Positions 31,475 through 41,472 are shown, numbered from the stretch's first letter. The stretch is 64,000 nucleotides of DNA from an uncultured Bacteroidota bacterium (GCA_937873155.1 CALMVZ010000027.1:1-64000), one strand, 5' to 3'. The notes: generated from the sequence alone by a model not told the origin. Numbers and translations: made by a program.

Positions 31475-34400
31475 ATGAGGAAAGCTCTCCTATACATTTT
31501 TGGCCTGTTTGCGTTCTCTGCTTTATCGCAGGAAGAACGTATGGTTACCCCTCATGTCAGTCCTGCTTTACGTTTTACGGAAAATTTAGGTCAGTGGGAT
31601 GATAATATTTTATTCAGGGCTTCATTAGATGGCGGTGCTTTATTCGTTGAACGGAATACATTAACGTTCAATTTCTACGACAAGAAAAAATACAGGAAAC
31701 TTCATCATATGGAAAGCGGCCCTATAGATGGAAAGAATCTTTCTTTTAAAGGCCACGTTTATAAAATGCATTTCTTAGGTGCAAACCCACAGCCAAGGGT
31801 CGATAAGATGCAGATGGGTTCAGATTACGAAAATTTTTATTTGGATAATGATCCTAAGCGTTGGAAGTCGGGGGTACATAATTATCATCAGATCTGGCTA
31901 AAGAACTTATATAGCAACATTGATTACGAAGCGCTCACATCCATTAACGGAATAAAATATAATTTTCATGTTAAGCCGGGAGGCTTGCCTCAACAAATAA
32001 AAATAAAATATGAAGGAGTTGATGATATTAAATTAAAAGACGGAGCACTTGTATTAAAACTTGCAGTAAATGAAGTAGTGGAGCAAAAACCTTATGCTTA
32101 TCAATTGATAAACGGGGTTGCAAAAATGGTTCCGTGTAAATATGTATTCAAAAATAAAACTTTAAGCTTCGAGTTTCCTTCAGGGTATAATACAAGGTAC
32201 GAGTTAATCATAGATCCGATCCTTGTGTTCTCTGCCCAGATCGGAGTAAATGAAGATAATTTTGGTATGACTGCGACCTTTGATGCAGCAGGAAATTTAT
32301 ATAGCGGGGGAACTGTGTATGGCCCTAATTATGCAGTTACTCCCGGAGCATATGACGCTAGTTTTACTGCACCAAGTGGTTATGGGAGATGCGATGCGTT
32401 TATCACAAAATATAATTCAACTGGAAATGCATTGCTGTATTCAACTTATCTTGGTGGTACAGGAAGCGAAGCAGCAACAAGCCTTGTAGTAGATTTCAAT
32501 AACAATCTTTGCTTGTACGGAGCTACAAGTTCACCAAATTTTCCGGTAACCTCCGGGGCAGCGTATCCTTTATTTAAAGGTGGTCCGGATATCGGTTTTT
32601 ATTGGAATGGAGTTTATTTTTGTGGCGGAACAGATATATATATATCAAAGTTCAACCCAAATGGCACTGCATTGTTAGCTTCAACTTTTTATGGAGGCAC
32701 AAATAATGACGGACTTAATTATTTAACAGTGCTTGCTTCAGCTTCAGTTTCTGCAAGCTGGAATCCATGTTCAACACTTATTCCAACTACTCTCTATGAT
32801 TCATTGCTGATGAATTATGGTGATCAATTCAGAGGGGAGATCCAAGTGGATATGTTCAATAACATTTACATCGCTAGTTCTACGCGTTCATCCGACCTTC
32901 CCATAGTTGGAGGCTTTGATCCTACGATCAACGGCGGACAAGACGGTCTTATAGCGAAATTTAATACAGGTTTAACAAGTTTGATATATAGCAGTTTTAT
33001 AGGTGGAAGTCAGAACGATTGCGGGAATGCTTTATATGTGAATAACATTCAGGAAGTGTACGTAACAGGAGGAACATGTAGTTCTAATTTTCCAAACACC
33101 TCAGGAGGATATCAACCTTCCTACCAGGGAGGGAAATCTGACGGCTATATATGTAAGATAAATAGCAGCGGAAGCAGTATGATTAACGCTACATACATTG
33201 GCACAAACAATTATGATAATTCTTATTTCGTACAAGGCGATAGGAATGGAAAAATATATGTGTATGGCCAATCTTTTGGAAATATGCCGGTAATGAAAGC
33301 TGCCACCAGTCCTACCGTATTTAATGTACCGAACACGCATCAATTCATTATGAGCTTCAATAATAACATTAGTATTTTAAATATGTCTACTGTTTTTGGA
33401 AACAAAACTGCTGGTGTTGATATTTCGCCGTCTGCTTTTGCGGTTGATAAGTGCAATAATATTTATTTATCAGGATGGGGCGGAGGATTAGTGACAAATA
33501 CCGCGCCTCTGACTAATATGCCATTAGCTAATCCAACTCAATCTACAACTACAGGTTATGATTTTTATCTGATGGGATTAGATTCGAATGCAAATACTTT
33601 AATATACGGATCTTATCATGGAGGTCACTTGAGTCAGGAACATGTCGATGGTGGGACTTCACGTTTTGATCCAAGAGGGGTTATATATCAATCTGTATGC
33701 GCAGGTTGTAATGGAAATGATGATTTCCCGCGAACGCCTTTTACTTGGCCGTGTCCTGCACAGGCATCAGGAACTTGTATTCCAAATCAAAACCCAAGCA
33801 CAAATTGTAATAATGGTGTTTTCAAAATTAATTTCCAGTTATTGGTTGCGGTATCAACAATAAATACAAATACAGTTTCAGGTTGTAATCCGTTAACGAT
33901 CAATTTTACAAATGGTACACCGCCGACAGGGCCGGGTGCTTCTTCTACATGGTATTTTGGTAACGGACAAATTGTAAATACAAGCGCAAGTACAATTGCA
34001 GTGACATATACAAATCCCGGAACTTATACAGTTTCATTAGTTGTGATAGATCCTTCGTCCTGTAATGAAAAAGATAGCAGTATCACATTCATCACGGTTC
34101 ATCCGGAAGTTGATGTAACAGCAACAGCTACGTATGTGCCTTGCAGCGATACAGTATTATATAACGGTCCTGCCATTACCACCGGAACGCTTACAGGTTA
34201 TCAATGGACATTCAGCCCGGGCGGAAGTTTGAGCACAAGCACACTCACATCTCCCGTCAATACATATTCCAATGCCGGAACGTATACCGCGCAGGTTTTA
34301 GGATTTACGAATATGGGTTGCAGGGATAGTGCCGTCGTCACCGTGCAAGTTCATACGCTCGTTCCAACAGTTACAACCGATACGATCTGTCAAGGTGCAA

Positions 34401-35587
34401 ATGGTAGTATTACAGCCGGAGGTGGCACAAGTTACAACTGGTCGCCATCAACCGGGTTAAGTAATCCGAATATTGCGAGCCCAATAGCGAATCCTACAGT
34501 AACAACTATATATAGTGTTGCAGTTACAAATACGATCACTGGTTGTTCGCGTACTTTAACTACGCAGGTTGAAGTTAATCCAAAACCTTTAGCGGATTTT
34601 ACATTCTCAACAAACCCATGCGGAGGGGGCGTTGCTTTTACTGATAATTCAGCAACAGGAATCACACAATGGAACTGGGATTTCGGAAATTCACAAACGT
34701 CCACACAGCAAAATCCTTATCAGTTCTATAATCCCGGCGGAACTTTCAGTGTGAATCTCATCTCAGGAAATGTGTTCAATTGTTATGACACAGTTGTGAA
34801 AATTGTAAACATCGGCACCCCTCCTCCTGTATCAATTAATAGTGATCAAACTATTTGTCTCGGCGAGGCTGTAACATTAAGTGCATCGGGCGGTTTTGCT
34901 TATCAATGGACACCATCTGTCAGCCTGATCAATCCGACTGCAGCTAATCCAATTGCAACGCCAACCATCTCAACGCAGTATTCGGTTGTTATTACCACTA
35001 CTAATTCAATTGGTGATACTTGTAAATTCATGCTGGTGACCAACGTTAATGTTACACAGGCATCAGCATTTCCTATCAGCGCTTCTGCAAATCCTACGGT
35101 TATCCTGCTTGGTGAATCCACTGTACTTACTGTTTCTGCTACGGTCGGAGCAGTTGCGACATGGTATCCTTACGGTTCAACGACACCGATAACAGGTTAT
35201 ACTGTTTCTGCTACACCTGAACATACACAAACTTATACAGTGGTGATACAACGCGGTCCGTGTACAGATACCGCTATTGTTTTGGTTGAGGTAATTGAAC
35301 CAGATTGTTTTGATACGGATATTTTTATTCCAAATACATTTACACCAAACGGCGATGGCGCCAATGATGTGATGTATGCGCGCGGCCATAAATTAGCCGA
35401 AGTTTATTTCGCGATCTACAACCGTTGGGGAGAAATGGTGTTCGAGACCCACGATATAAAAACAGGCTGGGATGGAACCTATAAAGGCAAACCTGCCGAT
35501 GTTGGTGTATTCGGCTATTACGTAAAAGTGAAATGTTATAACGGTAAGGAAGCCTTTAAAAAGGGGAATATTACCCTTATCCGTTAG
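31475..35587 (+). CDS. giant surface protein with SBBP, PKD and type B T9SS sorting domain
   Basis: 1370 residues. Signal peptide (1-18), then a DUF7948-like domain (about 25-250, FTENLGQWDDNILFRASLDGGALFVERN), SBBP-type beta-propeller repeats (about 260-650; ITKYNSTGNALLYSTYLGGTGSE, LIAKFNTGLTSLIYSSFIGGS), PKD domains near 790-875, 880-965 and 1038-1115, Ig-like repeats (LCQ/ICLGEAVTLSASGG type), and from about 1278 the gliding-motility-associated type B C-terminal domain (FIPNTFTPNGDGANDV, YNRWGEMVFET, GWDGTYKGKPADVGVFGYYVK). It is expected at the cell surface as an adhesin or matrix protein. Single-gene unit. Confidence 0.93.
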   Translation: MRKALLYIFGLFAFSALSQEERMVTPHVSPALRFTENLGQWDDNILFRASLDGGALFVERNTLTFNFYDKKKYRKLHHMESGPIDGKNLSFKGHVYKMHFLGANPQPRVDKMQMGSDYENFYLDNDPKRWKSGVHNYHQIWLKNLYSNIDYEALTSINGIKYNFHVKPGGLPQQIKIKYEGVDDIKLKDGALVLKLAVNEVVEQKPYAYQLINGVAKMVPCKYVFKNKTLSFEFPSGYNTRYELIIDPILVFSAQIGVNEDNFGMTATFDAAGNLYSGGTVYGPNYAVTPGAYDASFTAPSGYGRCDAFITKYNSTGNALLYSTYLGGTGSEAATSLVVDFNNNLCLYGATSSPNFPVTSGAAYPLFKGGPDIGFYWNGVYFCGGTDIYISKFNPNGTALLASTFYGGTNNDGLNYLTVLASASVSASWNPCSTLIPTTLYDSLLMNYGDQFRGEIQVDMFNNIYIASSTRSSDLPIVGGFDPTINGGQDGLIAKFNTGLTSLIYSSFIGGSQNDCGNALYVNNIQEVYVTGGTCSSNFPNTSGGYQPSYQGGKSDGYICKINSSGSSMINATYIGTNNYDNSYFVQGDRNGKIYVYGQSFGNMPVMKAATSPTVFNVPNTHQFIMSFNNNISILNMSTVFGNKTAGVDISPSAFAVDKCNNIYLSGWGGGLVTNTAPLTNMPLANPTQSTTTGYDFYLMGLDSNANTLIYGSYHGGHLSQEHVDGGTSRFDPRGVIYQSVCAGCNGNDDFPRTPFTWPCPAQASGTCIPNQNPSTNCNNGVFKINFQLLVAVSTINTNTVSGCNPLTINFTNGTPPTGPGASSTWYFGNGQIVNTSASTIAVTYTNPGTYTVSLVVIDPSSCNEKDSSITFITVHPEVDVTATATYVPCSDTVLYNGPAITTGTLTGYQWTFSPGGSLSTSTLTSPVNTYSNAGTYTAQVLGFTNMGCRDSAVVTVQVHTLVPTVTTDTICQGANGSITAGGGTSYNWSPSTGLSNPNIASPIANPTVTTIYSVAVTNTITGCSRTLTTQVEVNPKPLADFTFSTNPCGGGVAFTDNSATGITQWNWDFGNSQTSTQQNPYQFYNPGGTFSVNLISGNVFNCYDTVVKIVNIGTPPPVSINSDQTICLGEAVTLSASGGFAYQWTPSVSLINPTAANPIATPTISTQYSVVITTTNSIGDTCKFMLVTNVNVTQASAFPISASANPTVILLGESTVLTVSATVGAVATWYPYGSTTPITGYTVSATPEHTQTYTVVIQRGPCTDTAIVLVEVIEPDCFDTDIFIPNTFTPNGDGANDVMYARGHKLAEVYFAIYNRWGEMVFETHDIKTGWDGTYKGKPADVGVFGYYVKVKCYNGKEAFKKGNITLIR

Positions 35588-35680
35588 CCGCTGTTAAAAT
35601 AGGTTAAGTCCTTTCCAAAAACCACCCTTATTGGGTTAGAACCACTCATACTATTTTCTGGAACATTAGAAATTCTGTGG

Positions 35681-35688
35681 TAAATTTG
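35681..35688 (+). promoter_or_regulatory. -7 box of the outer-membrane barrel gene
   Basis: TAAATTTG matches TAnnTTTG and lies 13 bases before the ATG at 35702. Confidence 0.55.
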
Positions 35689-35701
35689 TCACAGAATTGT
35701 C

Positions 35702-38269
35702 ATGAAGAAGACCCTCACACTTTTAGCCCTCATGCTGCTTACCGGCAGTACTGTTTTTTCCCAAATGCCACAGGGTGGTGATATGAGCAAAATGCTCAAG
35801 AACGCCAAGAACATGAATATTGGCCGTTTCTATGGGAAGGTCATTGATGCTAAAACCAAAAAACCTGTGGAATTTGCTTCGGTTGTTCTGTTATGGTTCA
35901 ATAAGGATAGTTTGATCGCTGGAGGTTTAGCAAAAGAGAACGGAGAATTTTCATTGGATGGATTGCCGCCTTACGGAGGTTACCGTTTAAAGATCACATT
36001 CATTGGTTACAAAACATACGAGCAAAAAGTTTATATCGTTCCGCCAAATAAGATCGACCAGGATCTTGGTGATATCAAATTGGAACAAGACGAGAAAATG
36101 CTGAAAGAAGTTGAGGTGACAGGAGAAAAAGCAACTTTTGTAATGAGTGTCGACCGGAAAATTTATAATGTAGATAAAGATCTTTCTGCAAAGGGAGGAA
36201 CAGCTTTAGACGCAGTAAAGAACATTCCTACTATTTCGGTGGATGCTGATGGTAATGCAACATTGCGTGAAAGTGCTGTAAGAATATACGTGGATGGAAA
36301 ACCAACAACATTGACGCTTCAACAAATTCCTGCCGACCAGATCGACCGTATAGAAGTGATCTCAAATCCTTCAGTAAAATTTGAAGCTTCAACAACAGGG
36401 GGTATTTTAAATGTGGTTTTAAAAAAGAATACAAAACCGGGTTACAACGGTATGTTAATGGCGAATGCGGGAACAGGTGACCGTTACGGCGGGATGGGAA
36501 ATATCAATGTCAAAGAAAATCCTTTTAATTTTTCGTTGATGTACACTTACAATCAGGGTATCAACAACAATAACGGTTATACCAACCGCGCCGATAAGTT
36601 CAATGATACACTTATAAGTTATTTTAACCAGGATAACGTGACACGGATGTCGAACGCATTTCATTTTGGCCGTTTAAGTATCGATTACAATATTAATAAC
36701 CGTAACACTATTACTGCTGCAGGAAATTTTGTGAAAGGACAATTCAATTCGAGCGATGTTCAGAACTACGAGTATTTGCTTGGATCAGGAGCGAGCAATG
36801 GAGATAAGTGGGAGTTGCCGAATAAAACACGTATCTCAGAAGGGTATCGAATTAACGACTCTAAGTCGGGTTTTGTGAATTATACAAGCCAACTGATGTA
36901 TAAAAAAACTTATCCTCGTGTTGGTAAAGAACTAACTGTTGATATCAATCACAACTATTCTGAATCGCAGACTAAGTTCCAATTCAACTCTTACGATAAA
37001 GATACAACAGGTACTGATCTTCCTTTCTCGCCGCTCATGCAAAAAAATGCCGGCGGAAGCATGAGTAACCAGTACATCGCGCAATTAGATTATGCTAATC
37101 CGATCACTGATAAAACAAAGATCGAATTTGGGATAAGAGGTTTCTATAAGAATTCAATAAGTTATAATAACACTTCGAATTATGATTATATCAGTGACAG
37201 TTACGAGAAGGATACTATCATGAGCAACCGTTATATCATTGATGATATGGTGAATGCTGCTTACATTAATTATATGAGCAAAACATTCTGGGATATCGGT
37301 TACCAGGCAGGCTTACGTTTTGAGCAAACTTATTACAAAGGTACTTTAGCTGATAAGGGCCAATCGTTCGAATATAATTATCCGGGAAGCCCGAATACTA
37401 TTCAGAACTGCTTGTTCCCTGCAATTTATTTAAGCAAGAAGCTAAAAGATAAGCACGAGATCCAATTCAACTTGTCACGGAAGATCGAGCGTCCTAACTT
37501 TTTCCAGGCAATGCCTTTCGTAATGTTCAGCGATAAAAAGAATTACCGTATCGGTAATCCCGCCTTAAAACCTGAATTCATTAACATTGCCGAGATCAAC
37601 TACAATAATATTTTCCAAAAAGGTAACTGGCTAGTATCAGCGTACGGACGCTTAAGTGAACAACCAATTACAAACTCAGCTTATCCTTCAGAAGCAGATT
37701 CAAGTGTATTAGTGAACACTTTCGTGAATGGTGAAAGTAGCTTACGTTATGGTTTAGAGAATACTTTGCGTTATACGTTCTTCAAAAAATTAACTACAAC
37801 TATAAATATTGATGCATATTACGTTTATCTCACCAGCGGAATCATCGCTAATCAGCCTTCAACAGTAACACAAGGCTGGAGCTACAAAGGAAAATTAACT
37901 TTAAGTTATAGTTTACCTTGGCAAATGACCTTACAGGTGAACGGAACTTATGACGCGCCGAAAGTTGTGATCAATGGCCGCACTTTAGATATGTACTTCA
38001 TGGATATCTCTTTAAATAAAATGATCAGTACAAAATGGATATTCAATTTAACTTTAAGTGATGTGTTCAATACAAAACGGATGGGTACAAGTTTAGAAAC
38101 TGATTTTTACACGCAGGATCTTTCCCGTCGTCGCGAAACACGTTATTTGAAATTTGCTGTTACTTATTTATTTGGTAAGTTCGATTCATCTATCTTTAAG
38201 ATGAGAGGTAAGAAAGGCAGCGGCAACCAGGATATGAATGCCGGCGACGGAATGGGTGGTGGATTCTAA
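35702..38269 (+). CDS. outer-membrane beta-barrel receptor with CarboxypepD-like domain
   Basis: 855 residues. Signal peptide to about 20 (MLLTGSTVFSQ), a CarboxypepD_reg-like beta domain (about 42-130, GKVIDAKTKKPVEFASVVL), a plug-like region (about 140-240: AVKNIPTISVDADGNATLRESAVRIYVDGKPT, ADQIDRIEVISNPSVKFEAS) and a long C-terminal barrel of the OMP_b-brl_3 type. This group resembles TonB-dependent receptors but often lacks a clear TonB box, and none is evident here. The Gly/Met/Asp tail (MNAGDGMGGGF) is unusual. Ligand unknown. The stop overlaps folB as TAATG. Confidence 0.88.
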   Translation: MKKTLTLLALMLLTGSTVFSQMPQGGDMSKMLKNAKNMNIGRFYGKVIDAKTKKPVEFASVVLLWFNKDSLIAGGLAKENGEFSLDGLPPYGGYRLKITFIGYKTYEQKVYIVPPNKIDQDLGDIKLEQDEKMLKEVEVTGEKATFVMSVDRKIYNVDKDLSAKGGTALDAVKNIPTISVDADGNATLRESAVRIYVDGKPTTLTLQQIPADQIDRIEVISNPSVKFEASTTGGILNVVLKKNTKPGYNGMLMANAGTGDRYGGMGNINVKENPFNFSLMYTYNQGINNNNGYTNRADKFNDTLISYFNQDNVTRMSNAFHFGRLSIDYNINNRNTITAAGNFVKGQFNSSDVQNYEYLLGSGASNGDKWELPNKTRISEGYRINDSKSGFVNYTSQLMYKKTYPRVGKELTVDINHNYSESQTKFQFNSYDKDTTGTDLPFSPLMQKNAGGSMSNQYIAQLDYANPITDKTKIEFGIRGFYKNSISYNNTSNYDYISDSYEKDTIMSNRYIIDDMVNAAYINYMSKTFWDIGYQAGLRFEQTYYKGTLADKGQSFEYNYPGSPNTIQNCLFPAIYLSKKLKDKHEIQFNLSRKIERPNFFQAMPFVMFSDKKNYRIGNPALKPEFINIAEINYNNIFQKGNWLVSAYGRLSEQPITNSAYPSEADSSVLVNTFVNGESSLRYGLENTLRYTFFKKLTTTINIDAYYVYLTSGIIANQPSTVTQGWSYKGKLTLSYSLPWQMTLQVNGTYDAPKVVINGRTLDMYFMDISLNKMISTKWIFNLTLSDVFNTKRMGTSLETDFYTQDLSRRRETRYLKFAVTYLFGKFDSSIFKMRGKKGSGNQDMNAGDGMGGGF

Positions 38270-38622
38270 TGCAACATTCAATTAATATAGAAGGAATAAA
38301 GCTTTACGCTTATCATGGCTGCTTAGAAGAAGAGGCTAAGATAGGAGGTAATTATATTGTGGATGTTTACATCACAACTGATTTCACCGAAGCTGCAAAA
38401 ACCGATGATCTTAAAAAAACAGTCGACTACTGCGCTGTATATGAAATATCAAAAGCTGAAATGGCTATTCGTTCTAAATTAATTGAGCAGGTTTGTCAGC
38501 GTATCTTCGATAAGATCAAATCTGATTTGAAAGGTATCAAAACACTTCATGTAAAAGTTACTAAGCTTGTTCCCCCAATGAACGGTGATGTAGAAAAGGT
38601 GAGTGTTGAGGTGAGATCATAA
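38269..38622 (+). CDS. folB: dihydroneopterin aldolase
   Basis: 117 residues, the normal FolB size. Conserved: IEGIKLYAYHGCLEEEAKIGGNYIVDVYI with active-site Glu near position 21, TVDYCAVYEISKAEM, and LIEQVCQRIFDKI, with catalytic Lys in VKVTKLVPPM. It cleaves dihydroneopterin to 6-hydroxymethyl-dihydropterin in folate synthesis. Its ATG overlaps the stop of the barrel gene (TAATG), so the two are translationally coupled despite unrelated roles. Confidence 0.95.
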   Translation: MQHSINIEGIKLYAYHGCLEEEAKIGGNYIVDVYITTDFTEAAKTDDLKKTVDYCAVYEISKAEMAIRSKLIEQVCQRIFDKIKSDLKGIKTLHVKVTKLVPPMNGDVEKVSVEVRS

Positions 38623-38640
38623 ACTCCATTCGTAGAAAGG

Positions 38641-38863
38641 TTATACCTCTCCTCACAGGAGAGGTCGACTTGATTGGAATCAAGTCGGGTGAGGTCTTTC
38701 GGAACACAGGCATAATTAATACGACTTGCGATATCTCAGACATTGACTGACTCCCGGTCACATCGCCTCACTTTTGCGTGACGCAAAAGTAGCGCAGGAG
38801 AGAGAGTGTTGTTTTATCCCGGGATTTCATCCAGGGTTACCAATATTAAACCCCTCCGGGGTT
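38641..38863. repeat. mosaic of palindromic elements after folB
   Basis: Five separate inverted repeats follow one another: CCTCTCCT-cac-AGGAGAGG (38646-38664), CGACTTGATT-gg-AATCAAGTCG (38666-38687), ACTTTTGCGT-g-ACGCAAAAGT (38770-38790), a degenerate CCCGGG...CCAGGG (38818-38836) and AACCCC-ctcc-GGGGTT (38849-38863). No coding sequence. The mosaic fills the gap between convergent folB and the PpiC gene. Confidence 0.8.
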
Positions 38864-38878
38864 ACAGTAAGATTTAAT

Positions 38879-39289
38879 TTACTTAACCTGAAGTAAAATA
38901 TGTCTGGCAACTAAAACTTCTCCGTCCTTAGCAAGTAATTGAATAAAATGAAATCCGAATTTAGTTTCGAATACTTCAGAAATTTCTCCGGGCCGTAATT
39001 TAAAAGCTACCTCTTCAAATTCAGGAACCATTTGGCCTCTTCCAAAAGCAGAAAGTTGTCCGCCTTTTTTAGCGGAGCCCGGATCTTCGCTGTATTTGAA
39101 TGCTAAAGCACCAAAATCTTCTCCTTTTAATACTTGTTCACGGTAATATTCAACTAGTTGTTTGGCCTCTTCTTTGGTTCTTCCTAAAGCATTGCTTTTT
39201 GTTGCAGTCGAATCTTTTTTTAATGGAGTTTGGGCGTTAATTGAATTAACAAGAGAGAAAAGCACTGTAAGTAAAATTATTTTTTTCAT
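38879..39289 (-). CDS. exported parvulin-type peptidyl-prolyl isomerase, end-shifted form
   Basis: 136 residues with signal peptide (1-19). The PpiC/rotamase core is clear: LKGEDFGALAFKYSEDPGSAKKGGQLSAFGRGQMVPEFEEVAFKLRPGEISEVFETKFGFHFIQLL. However, the first strand of the fold, normally an N-terminal ARHILL, is here at the very C-terminus (VLVARHILLQVK, 126-136) and missing at the start. The gene thus looks like a circularly shifted single domain, or the first repeat of a tandem SurA-like protein cut just after entering the next repeat. It is probably a periplasmic folding helper. Confidence 0.82.
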   Translation of the reverse strand: MKKIILLTVLFSLVNSINAQTPLKKDSTATKSNALGRTKEEAKQLVEYYREQVLKGEDFGALAFKYSEDPGSAKKGGQLSAFGRGQMVPEFEEVAFKLRPGEISEVFETKFGFHFIQLLAKDGEVLVARHILLQVK

Positions 39290-39309
39290 TTTAAAGTCAA
39301 CCCTTGTTC

Positions 39310-40350
39310 TTAGTACGTTGTTATTTTCACTAATTTATTGTCGGGTGAATCTAAAAGGCACCATATATTATCTTGTGAATCAACATCAAAATCCCATACT
39401 ACACCAGAATATCCATTCGAAGAAAGTATATTACTTAAATCTACATCCTTCCAAGTTGAAAGGATAGTATTATAAATCGTAATATGTAATTTAGGAGAGC
39501 TGGGTATCTTAAGTGTTCCTAAAACAAAGACTTTATTATTTTTAAGAGCGATGTGAGAAGTTTCGAATTTATCAACAAAACCTAGGTTATTCTTGATAGA
39601 AATTTTTGTCAAAACAGATCCATCATATTTAAGAATGGTATCATTATCTCCGGTATCTAATCCCCATAAGTTATTTAATGCGTCAAATTCAAATTCGCGT
39701 GGATTAAATGTAACATTTGTAAATACGCCCCCACTAAAATAGCCGGTGAAAAACCAAGTTAGCGTTTGGCCTCTATACCAAACAATATCGTTATTATCGA
39801 TTTGGAAATAACTCATACTGGTCATTGACGGACTTAAAGTATAAGTGTATGGGGTTACGGTTGTACCATTATAAGCAACTAATTGACTTGGATAATTGTA
39901 ATCATAGTAATAATATGTTCCTACTGAGTTACCCATGAAATAAGTTGAAGAACCGGGCGAACTGAAAGAATTTACTAATAACACATTTGTTCCTGAAACC
40001 TTGAAATATTTCTGGGGAGGATTAAAACTCCCGACATCTGTAGAAAAGCACAGGTTATTCTGGCGGTCAACGCAAGTTGTTCTCGCAATTTCTGATGCGT
40101 AGCCAGTCCACGTATAGGTCGTCATTGTGGAGTTCTTAATAAACTTAACCCCTGAATAAGGTGTGCCAACAATCATTTCATCGGAATTATTTATTGCAAA
40201 ATTTAACCCACCATTACTGCCTAGTGAAAATTCTGTTAAAGTGGAAGTTGGAGCAGAAGAAGTTGGTGTTACAGGACTTGTAGATGTTGTTTTTTTCTTG
40301 CACGCGGAAAAACATATTACAATTAAAAAAAGTAATAAAAAATGCTTCAT
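39310..40350 (-). CDS. lipoprotein with propeller-like repeats
   Basis: 346 residues from the ATG at 40350, which gives a classical lipoprotein signal (KHFLLLFLIVICFSAC, lipobox FSAC). A TTG reading from 40368 is less likely. A Ser/Thr/Pro-rich linker is followed by repeated blocks with aromatic/Asp endings (GLDTGDNDTILKYDGSVLTKI, DFDVDSQDNIWCLLDSPDNKLVKI) like two-component-regulator propeller or NHL-type blades. No T9SS domain. It is a surface or periplasmic lipoprotein of unknown ligand. It follows the 185-residue gene on the same strand. Confidence 0.7.
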   Translation of the reverse strand: MKHFLLLFLIVICFSACKKKTTSTSPVTPTSSAPTSTLTEFSLGSNGGLNFAINNSDEMIVGTPYSGVKFIKNSTMTTYTWTGYASEIARTTCVDRQNNLCFSTDVGSFNPPQKYFKVSGTNVLLVNSFSSPGSSTYFMGNSVGTYYYYDYNYPSQLVAYNGTTVTPYTYTLSPSMTSMSYFQIDNNDIVWYRGQTLTWFFTGYFSGGVFTNVTFNPREFEFDALNNLWGLDTGDNDTILKYDGSVLTKISIKNNLGFVDKFETSHIALKNNKVFVLGTLKIPSSPKLHITIYNTILSTWKDVDLSNILSSNGYSGVVWDFDVDSQDNIWCLLDSPDNKLVKITTY

Positions 40351-40364
40351 GTAATTTTTCTTTA

Positions 40365-40922
40365 TCAATTCAACCCTTCCAAATTCTTCTTCAATAAATA
40401 GTTTCCTTCCACTATAACATGCTTCATTACTTTTTTGTTAGTAATGATCAGCGCGTTGGTGTTGTATTTGTTAATTGGGAAATCGTATTCAATAGCTTCA
40501 TGACTTTTATTTTCAATGGCAGCGAACATTAATACATCGCGCTCACTCAGGTAAGTATCTTTCGCTAATTTAAAGTCCCAGTATTTTTTCTCAACCAATT
40601 TTAAGTACGCGAATTTCCGGTTCGGCATATTACTATACGTAGATGTAAAATATTTTAAACGGTATTTTCCGCCTTCATTAATTAAAATGAATTTTTCAGT
40701 TATACTTATTTGTTTAGTCTTTCCGCTTATCACTTCACCGTTTTCTTTAACTAATTGTTGGGCAGCGTTATCAACGTGACATTGATAATAGGTCAAAGAA
40801 TCACCTTTTCCCAAATTGACAACTTGTGTCTTTAAAAGATGATTTGGGAAAATGACGGCACTTTCTTGTCCGCACAAAAAAATAACCTGAAAACTAAAAA
40901 AAATATAAAATAGCTTTTTCAT
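40365..40922 (-). CDS. exported protein of unknown function
   Basis: 185 residues with a signal peptide (KKLFYIFFSFQVIFLCGQ). The mature region is beta-rich (VVNLGKGDSLTYYQCHV, GKTKQISITEKFILINEGGKYRLKYF) and ends with a short helix. I do not recognise a family. Its 3' end lies 15 bases before the ATG of the lipoprotein gene, so the two are probably one transcript. Confidence 0.65.
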   Translation of the reverse strand: MKKLFYIFFSFQVIFLCGQESAVIFPNHLLKTQVVNLGKGDSLTYYQCHVDNAAQQLVKENGEVISGKTKQISITEKFILINEGGKYRLKYFTSTYSNMPNRKFAYLKLVEKKYWDFKLAKDTYLSERDVLMFAAIENKSHEAIEYDFPINKYNTNALIITNKKVMKHVIVEGNYLLKKNLEGLN

Positions 40923-41012
40923 GACGTGTACACCAACAGTTTTTACGCTTCTGCCTATAACAAATATAGTTTTAATTTCTGATTGTTAATTCATCTTAAA
41001 TCGTATTTAACA

Positions 41013-41029
41013 TTGGCACGGGCTTTGTA
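41013..41029 (+). promoter_or_regulatory. sigma-54-like promoter before the DUF6799 pair
   Basis: TTGGCACGGGCTTTGTA matches the sigma-54 consensus TTGGCACGrNNNTTGCw at every position except T for C in the -12 element. The GG and G of the -24/-12 pairs have the required spacing. It is 32 bases before the ATG at 41062, and no TAnnTTTG box is seen there. Confidence 0.6.
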
Positions 41030-41061
41030 ATTACCTCTTCAGTTAAAAACTAAAAATAATC

Positions 41062-41442
41062 ATGAAAAAGATAATAGTAACTATAGCTGCGGCCTTAATG
41101 GCATTTAACGTAGCGGCCAATAACGTGGGCGGAGACCCGAATAGTTATTGCGTTGTAGATAAGGATGGGAAAAATTTTGTGACCTATAATGGAAGCGAAT
41201 TGACCAAAAAAATAAAACTGGAAAATGGCACTAAATTAAAACCAAACGGTACCATAGTACTTGCCGGAGGAAAAAGGATCAGGTTAGCTGAAGGAGAATG
41301 TGTGGATGTGAATAATCTCGGATCGTGGACTGATCGTGAAAGTACATTTGAAGAAAGAATGGACGCTAATAAGGAACGCCGTAAAGCAAAACGCGAAGCC
41401 CGCAGGCAAAGAAGAGAGTACAGTGATGTAGAGTATAAATAA
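41062..41442 (+). CDS. secreted DUF6799-type protein, basic tail
   Basis: 126 residues. Signal peptide (KKIIVTIAAALMAFNVAAN) followed by a DUF6799-like module: YCVVDKDGKNFVTYNGSELTKKIKLENGTKLKPNGTIVLAGGKRIRLAEGECVD. That repeat is a short beta-hairpin motif found in secreted Bacteroidota proteins, of unknown role. The tail from about 95 is strikingly basic (ERRKAKREARRQRREY). It is paralogous and adjacent to the next gene (30 bases apart), with a sigma-54-like promoter upstream, so they are probably co-expressed. Confidence 0.8.
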   Translation: MKKIIVTIAAALMAFNVAANNVGGDPNSYCVVDKDGKNFVTYNGSELTKKIKLENGTKLKPNGTIVLAGGKRIRLAEGECVDVNNLGSWTDRESTFEERMDANKERRKAKREARRQRREYSDVEYK

Positions 41443-41472
41443 TAAACTTATAAATAAAAAACAGAATCAAAT

